Shown here: piece by piece, positions 60,758-64,000 of the stretch
Layout: each line of letters starts with the position of its first letter
Numbering within the stretch: position 1 is the stretch's first letter
NCBI RefSeq assembly: GCF_040685555.1
Contig: NZ_JBFBIK010000014.1
Location: forward strand, 1-64,000
Source of the DNA: Sphaerisporangium sp040685555
GTDB lineage: Bacteria > Actinomycetota > Actinomycetes > Streptosporangiales > Streptosporangiaceae
DNA length: 64,000 nucleotides
Direction: 5' to 3'
The notes under the pieces: model-generated
Databases searched by the model: none
Told to the model about the DNA's origin: nothing
What the model saw: the letters and a program-made list of their open reading frames with translations, nothing else
Program-made: the position numbers and the translations under genes

Positions 60758-62626
60758 TTATGACAGGCTGTCGAGCCAGGCACGGTGGAGGCCGGCGAAG
60801 TGGCCGGCTTCGGTGATGAGGCGGTCCGGCGGGCCGTCCTCGACGACGCGGCCGGCGTCCATGACGAGCACCCTTTCGGCGATCTCGACGGTGGACAGGC
60901 GGTGGGCGATGATCAGCGCGGTGCGGCCGGTGAGGACGGTGCGCAGGGCGCGCTGGACGAGTCGTTCGCTGGGGACGTCAAGGCTGGAGGTCGCCTCGTC
61001 GAGGATCACCAGAGCCGGGTCGGCCAGGAAGACCCGCGCGAACGCCACGAGCTGCCGCTGCCCGGCCGACATGCGGCCGCCGCGCTTGCCCACCTGGGTC
61101 TGGTATCCGTCCGGCAGCGCCGCGACGAACTCGTGCGCGCCGATCGCTCGGGCCGCCTCCTCGATCTCGGCCAGGGTGGCGTCCGGGCGGCCGAACCTGA
61201 TGTTGTCCGCCACCGTGCCGGTGAACAGGAAGTTCTCCTGCGTCACCGTCACCACGGCCCGGCGCAGTGAGGCCTCGTCGAGGTCACGCAGATCGATGCC
61301 GTCGAGCAGGACGCGGCCCGCCGTCGGGTCGTAGAAGCGCGCGATCAGTTTCGCCACCGTCGTCTTGCCCGCGCCGGTCGCGCCGACCAGCGCGACGATC
61401 TGCCCGGGAGGTATCTCCAGATCGAGCTGGTGCAGGACCGGCACGCCGTCGATGTAGGAGAACTCGGCCCCTTCGAACCGCACCGCGCCGCGCGGGAGCG
61501 GAAGCGGCACCGGATGGTCGGGCTCGGCCACCTCGGGCCGCTCCTCCAGCACGCCGGAGAGGTTCGAGAGCGCCGCACCGGCCGACTGGAGCGTGTTGTA
61601 GAACATGGAGATTTCCTGCATCGGCTCGTAGAACTGCCGCAGGTACAGCAGGAACGCGGCGAGCACGCCCACCGTGACCGCGTGGTGGAGCGCGAGCCGG
61701 CCGCCGTACAGCAGGACGACCGCGACCGTGAGGTTGCCGATCAGCTTGATGCCCGGCGTGAACACCGCGACCAGGTACATGCCGCGCGCGCTCGCGTCAC
61801 GGTAGCCGGTGTTGAGCTCCTGGAAGATCTCCTGGTTGCGCGGCTCCCTGCGGAACGCCTGGACCGCCCTGATCCCGGTCATCGACTCCACGAAGTGGAC
61901 GATGACGAGCGCCACCGCCTCGCGGCTCCGGCGGTAGACGATGCTCGACTCACGCCGGAACCACCGGGTGAACAGCAACAAGACCGGCAGCGGCACCAGC
62001 GCGACCGCACCGAGTGGGAGGTCGAGCACGAGGAGCAGGACCGCGGTGCCGAACATGGTGAGGACGGCGGTGACGATGCTGTCGAAACCCGACTGCAGCA
62101 TCTCGGCGATCGCGTCGATGTCGGAGGTGAGCCGGGCGATGACCCGCCCCGAGGTGTACCGCTCGTGGAACGCCAGCGACAGCCGCTGGAAGTGGTCGAA
62201 GACGCGGCGGCGCAGCTCCAGCAGGATGTCCTGCCCGATCCGCCCGGATATCTGGAGGAACGCCTGACGGGTGAACGCCTGGGTCAGCGCTGCGGCCAGG
62301 ATCGCCGCGACGGACACGAGCAGCGTCTTCGTGCTCTCGTGCCGCAGCATCGGCGGGATGCCGGCGTCGATGCCGACCTTCACCAGGTACGGGATCGCGA
62401 GGCCGGCCGCGTTCGAGACCACGATGACCGTGATCAGCAGGGTGATGGCCCGCCTATGCGGGCGCAGCAGGTCGCCCAGCAGCCGCCGGGACCGCGCCCG
62501 CAGCAGGACCGACACCTTGTCCGGCAGTTCGTCCTGCTTCTCGGCGGCGACGCCACGCCAGCGTCCCGGTTCGATGGCCGCGTTCGCTCGCGCGCCGTCC
62601 TTCGCGTCAGTGGCCGTGCGACTCAT
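60758..62626 (-). CDS. ABC exporter half-transporter, consensus catalytic site
   Basis: 622 residues: six-helix exporter membrane domain (residues 60-340) and nucleotide-binding domain. Walker A GATGAGKTT, Q-loop TQENFLF, signature RMSAGQRQLVAFARV (second Gly replaced by Ala), Walker B ALVILDEATSSLD with the catalytic Glu, H-loop IAHRLST. It overlaps the upstream half-transporter gene (ATGA). In heterodimers of the TM287/288 type one subunit keeps the catalytic Glu, as here, while its degenerate signature faces the partner's degenerate Walker site. It exports drugs, lipids or peptides; substrate unknown. Confidence 0.93.
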   Translation of the reverse strand: MSRTATDAKDGARANAAIEPGRWRGVAAEKQDELPDKVSVLLRARSRRLLGDLLRPHRRAITLLITVIVVSNAAGLAIPYLVKVGIDAGIPPMLRHESTKTLLVSVAAILAAALTQAFTRQAFLQISGRIGQDILLELRRRVFDHFQRLSLAFHERYTSGRVIARLTSDIDAIAEMLQSGFDSIVTAVLTMFGTAVLLLVLDLPLGAVALVPLPVLLLFTRWFRRESSIVYRRSREAVALVIVHFVESMTGIRAVQAFRREPRNQEIFQELNTGYRDASARGMYLVAVFTPGIKLIGNLTVAVVLLYGGRLALHHAVTVGVLAAFLLYLRQFYEPMQEISMFYNTLQSAGAALSNLSGVLEERPEVAEPDHPVPLPLPRGAVRFEGAEFSYIDGVPVLHQLDLEIPPGQIVALVGATGAGKTTVAKLIARFYDPTAGRVLLDGIDLRDLDEASLRRAVVTVTQENFLFTGTVADNIRFGRPDATLAEIEEAARAIGAHEFVAALPDGYQTQVGKRGGRMSAGQRQLVAFARVFLADPALVILDEATSSLDVPSERLVQRALRTVLTGRTALIIAHRLSTVEIAERVLVMDAGRVVEDGPPDRLITEAGHFAGLHRAWLDSLS

Positions 62627-64000
62627 CGCAGCGCCTCCTGCTGGTCGAAGTCGGCGTCCTGCGCCAGGAGTTCCCGGTACTCGGGGACCTGCGCCAGCAG
62701 CTCCTGGTGCGGGCCGAGGTGGGTGATGGTGCCGTCGCGAAGCAGCGCGACCTTGTCGGCGAGCAGCACGGTGGACGCACGATGCGCCACGACAAGGCCG
62801 GTCGCGTCGGCGAGCACCCCGCGCAGCGCTTGCTCGACCAGGGCCTCGGTCTCGACGTCCAGGGCCGAAAGGGTGTCGTCCAGCACCAGGATCCTGGGCT
62901 TACTGAGGACCGCGCGGGCCAGGGCGAGCCGCTGCCGCTGGCCGCCCGACAGCGACATGCCCTGCTCGCCGATCCGGGTGTCGAGCCCCCACGGAAGGTC
63001 GTAGGCGAAGGTGGCCTGGGCTGTTTCGAGCGCCTCGCGCAGTTCCTCCTCGGTCGCCGTGCCCTGGCCGAGTGTGAGGTTCTCCCGCACGCTCATCGAG
63101 AACAGCGTCGGCTCCTCGAAGGCGGTGGCGACCATGGACCGCAGCTCCGGCAGCTCCAGTTCGCGGATGTCCCGCCCGTCGATCGTGACCCGGCCCGCGG
63201 TGACGTCGGCGAGCCTCGGCACCAGCGCGGTCAGCGTCGTCTTGCCCGAGCCGGTGGCCCCGACGATCGCGACCGTCTCGCCCGGCCGCACGTCCAGCCA
63301 GACATCCCGCAGCACCGGCCGGTCGCCGCCGGGGAACCGGAAGCCGACGCCCTCGAACCGCAGGTGCCCGCGCGGCCGTTCGATCACCTCGGTGCCGCCG
63401 ACGATGTCGGGCTCGGTGTCGAGTACCTCCATGACCCGGTCGGCTGAGGTCATGGCCTCCTGCGCCATCGCCAGGATGTAGCCGAGCGACGCGATCGGCC
63501 ACACGAGCTGGAGCATCAGCGTGATGAAGGCCACCAGGGTGCCGAGCGTCAACGTGCCCGCACCGACCGCCAGCGCGCCGAGCAGGAGCACCATGGCCAG
63601 GGTGACGTTCGGGATCACCTCCAGGAACGTGAAGAAGCGGGACGCCAGCCGCACCTTGCCCATCGAGACCCGGTAGATCTTGCGCGCGGAGGCGTCGAAC
63701 TCGGCGAACACATGCGGCCTGCGCCCGAACGCCTTGACCGTACGGATCCCGAGCGCCGCCTCCTCGACATAGGTGGCGACGTCGCCCTGCAAGTCCTGCA
63801 CCTGGCGGGAGATGCGGCGGTACTTCTTCTCGAACCGCAGCGACACGGCGAAGATGGGCACCGCGGCCGCCACGATGAGCAGGCCGAGCGGCCAGTACAT
63901 CCGCAGCAGCAGCACGGTCACGGTGATCAACTGCACGATGTTCATGACGAGGAACAGCAGGCCGAACCCCGAGAACCGCCTGATGGTGGACAGGTCGGTC
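62623..64000 (-). CDS. ABC exporter half-transporter, degenerate site; 5' end beyond window
   Basis: The visible 459 residues cover part of the membrane domain and the full nucleotide-binding domain: Walker A GATGSGKTT, Q-loop FEEPTLFSM (Q replaced by E), signature LSGGQRQRLALARAV, Walker B ILVLDDTLSALD with Asp in place of the catalytic Glu, and VAHRAST. The frame is open to the right edge with no start (it continues as DLSTIRRFSGFGLLFLV before the first internal Met). Asp instead of Glu marks the non-hydrolytic site of a heterodimeric exporter, matching the altered signature of its partner. It overlaps the partner gene by ATGA. Confidence 0.93.
   Translation of the reverse strand, partial: TDLSTIRRFSGFGLLFLVMNIVQLITVTVLLLRMYWPLGLLIVAAAVPIFAVSLRFEKKYRRISRQVQDLQGDVATYVEEAALGIRTVKAFGRRPHVFAEFDASARKIYRVSMGKVRLASRFFTFLEVIPNVTLAMVLLLGALAVGAGTLTLGTLVAFITLMLQLVWPIASLGYILAMAQEAMTSADRVMEVLDTEPDIVGGTEVIERPRGHLRFEGVGFRFPGGDRPVLRDVWLDVRPGETVAIVGATGSGKTTLTALVPRLADVTAGRVTIDGRDIRELELPELRSMVATAFEEPTLFSMSVRENLTLGQGTATEEELREALETAQATFAYDLPWGLDTRIGEQGMSLSGGQRQRLALARAVLSKPRILVLDDTLSALDVETEALVEQALRGVLADATGLVVAHRASTVLLADKVALLRDGTITHLGPHQELLAQVPEYRELLAQDADFDQQEALR

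Overview
The window is a stretch of high-GC actinobacterial chromosome. Strong G/C third positions, TTG/GTG starts, the many ATGA/GTGA overlaps and the gene set (LCP ligase, Rv1733c-, Acg- and Rip3-like genes, CopD-CtaG fusion, IclR-controlled aromatic catabolism) fit a Streptosporangiales-type filamentous actinomycete. The exact genus cannot be read from the sequence. There are no rRNA, tRNA, CRISPR or phage genes. The only mobile DNA is a decayed IS200/IS605 element at the left edge.

Layout. 1-0.5 kb: IS200/IS605 remnant (tnpB start, frameshifted tnpA tail, right-end hairpins). 0.5-3.8 kb: sulfonate/taurine-type ABC importer operon (SBP, ATPase, permease) ending in an Rrf2 regulator, with a palindrome at its promoter. 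3.9-8.8 kb: GH95 alpha-L-fucosidase, an orphan cytochrome P450 and UppP. 9-18.6 kb: XRE-TPR regulator, 6-phosphogluconate dehydrogenase, HAD phosphatase, LCP cell-wall ligase, acyltransferase and two CNNM/CorC proteins. 18.8-25.2 kb: CopA copper ATPase, F420/FMN split-barrel protein, PucR regulator, VOC protein, RraA-like protein and CsbD. 25.5-30.4 kb: CopD-CtaG fusion, DedA, APC permease and a Pro/Thr-rich membrane protein.

31-40 kb looks like a dormancy/hypoxia island. An Rv1733c-like membrane protein, a tandem universal stress protein and a Rip3-like site-2 protease with CBS domains form an operon behind a DosR-like box. It is followed by a SpoIIE-type PP2C phosphatase, an M28 aminopeptidase, a repeat-tailed membrane protein and a ferritin-like diiron protein. 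An Acg-type nitroreductase at 51.4 kb has two further DosR-like boxes. 40.8-48.9 kb: a kdpFABC potassium pump operon, with an extra 27-codon membrane peptide in front of kdpF, lies between two paralogous membrane-protein genes. One paralog is followed by CopC and the other by YcnI (copper proteins). 48.9-51.1 kb is a decay zone with an internally deleted SGNH hydrolase and an N-terminally truncated PadR regulator.

52.5-58.4 kb is the most distinctive module. It comprises an IclR regulator, a divergent amidohydrolase, and a four-gene operon (class III CoA-transferase, citryl-CoA-lyase-like protein, LigB, LigA) joined by overlapping stops and starts. A 14-bp palindrome, CGGACAATTGTCCG, occurs once in front of each divergent transcription unit, and a variant lies upstream of the iclR gene. 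This looks like a self-contained aromatic ring-cleavage pathway in which a CoA-dependent lyase may replace the usual LigK/RraA-type aldolase. The window ends with a phospholipase D-like protein, a SAM methyltransferase and a heterodimeric ABC exporter cut by the right edge.
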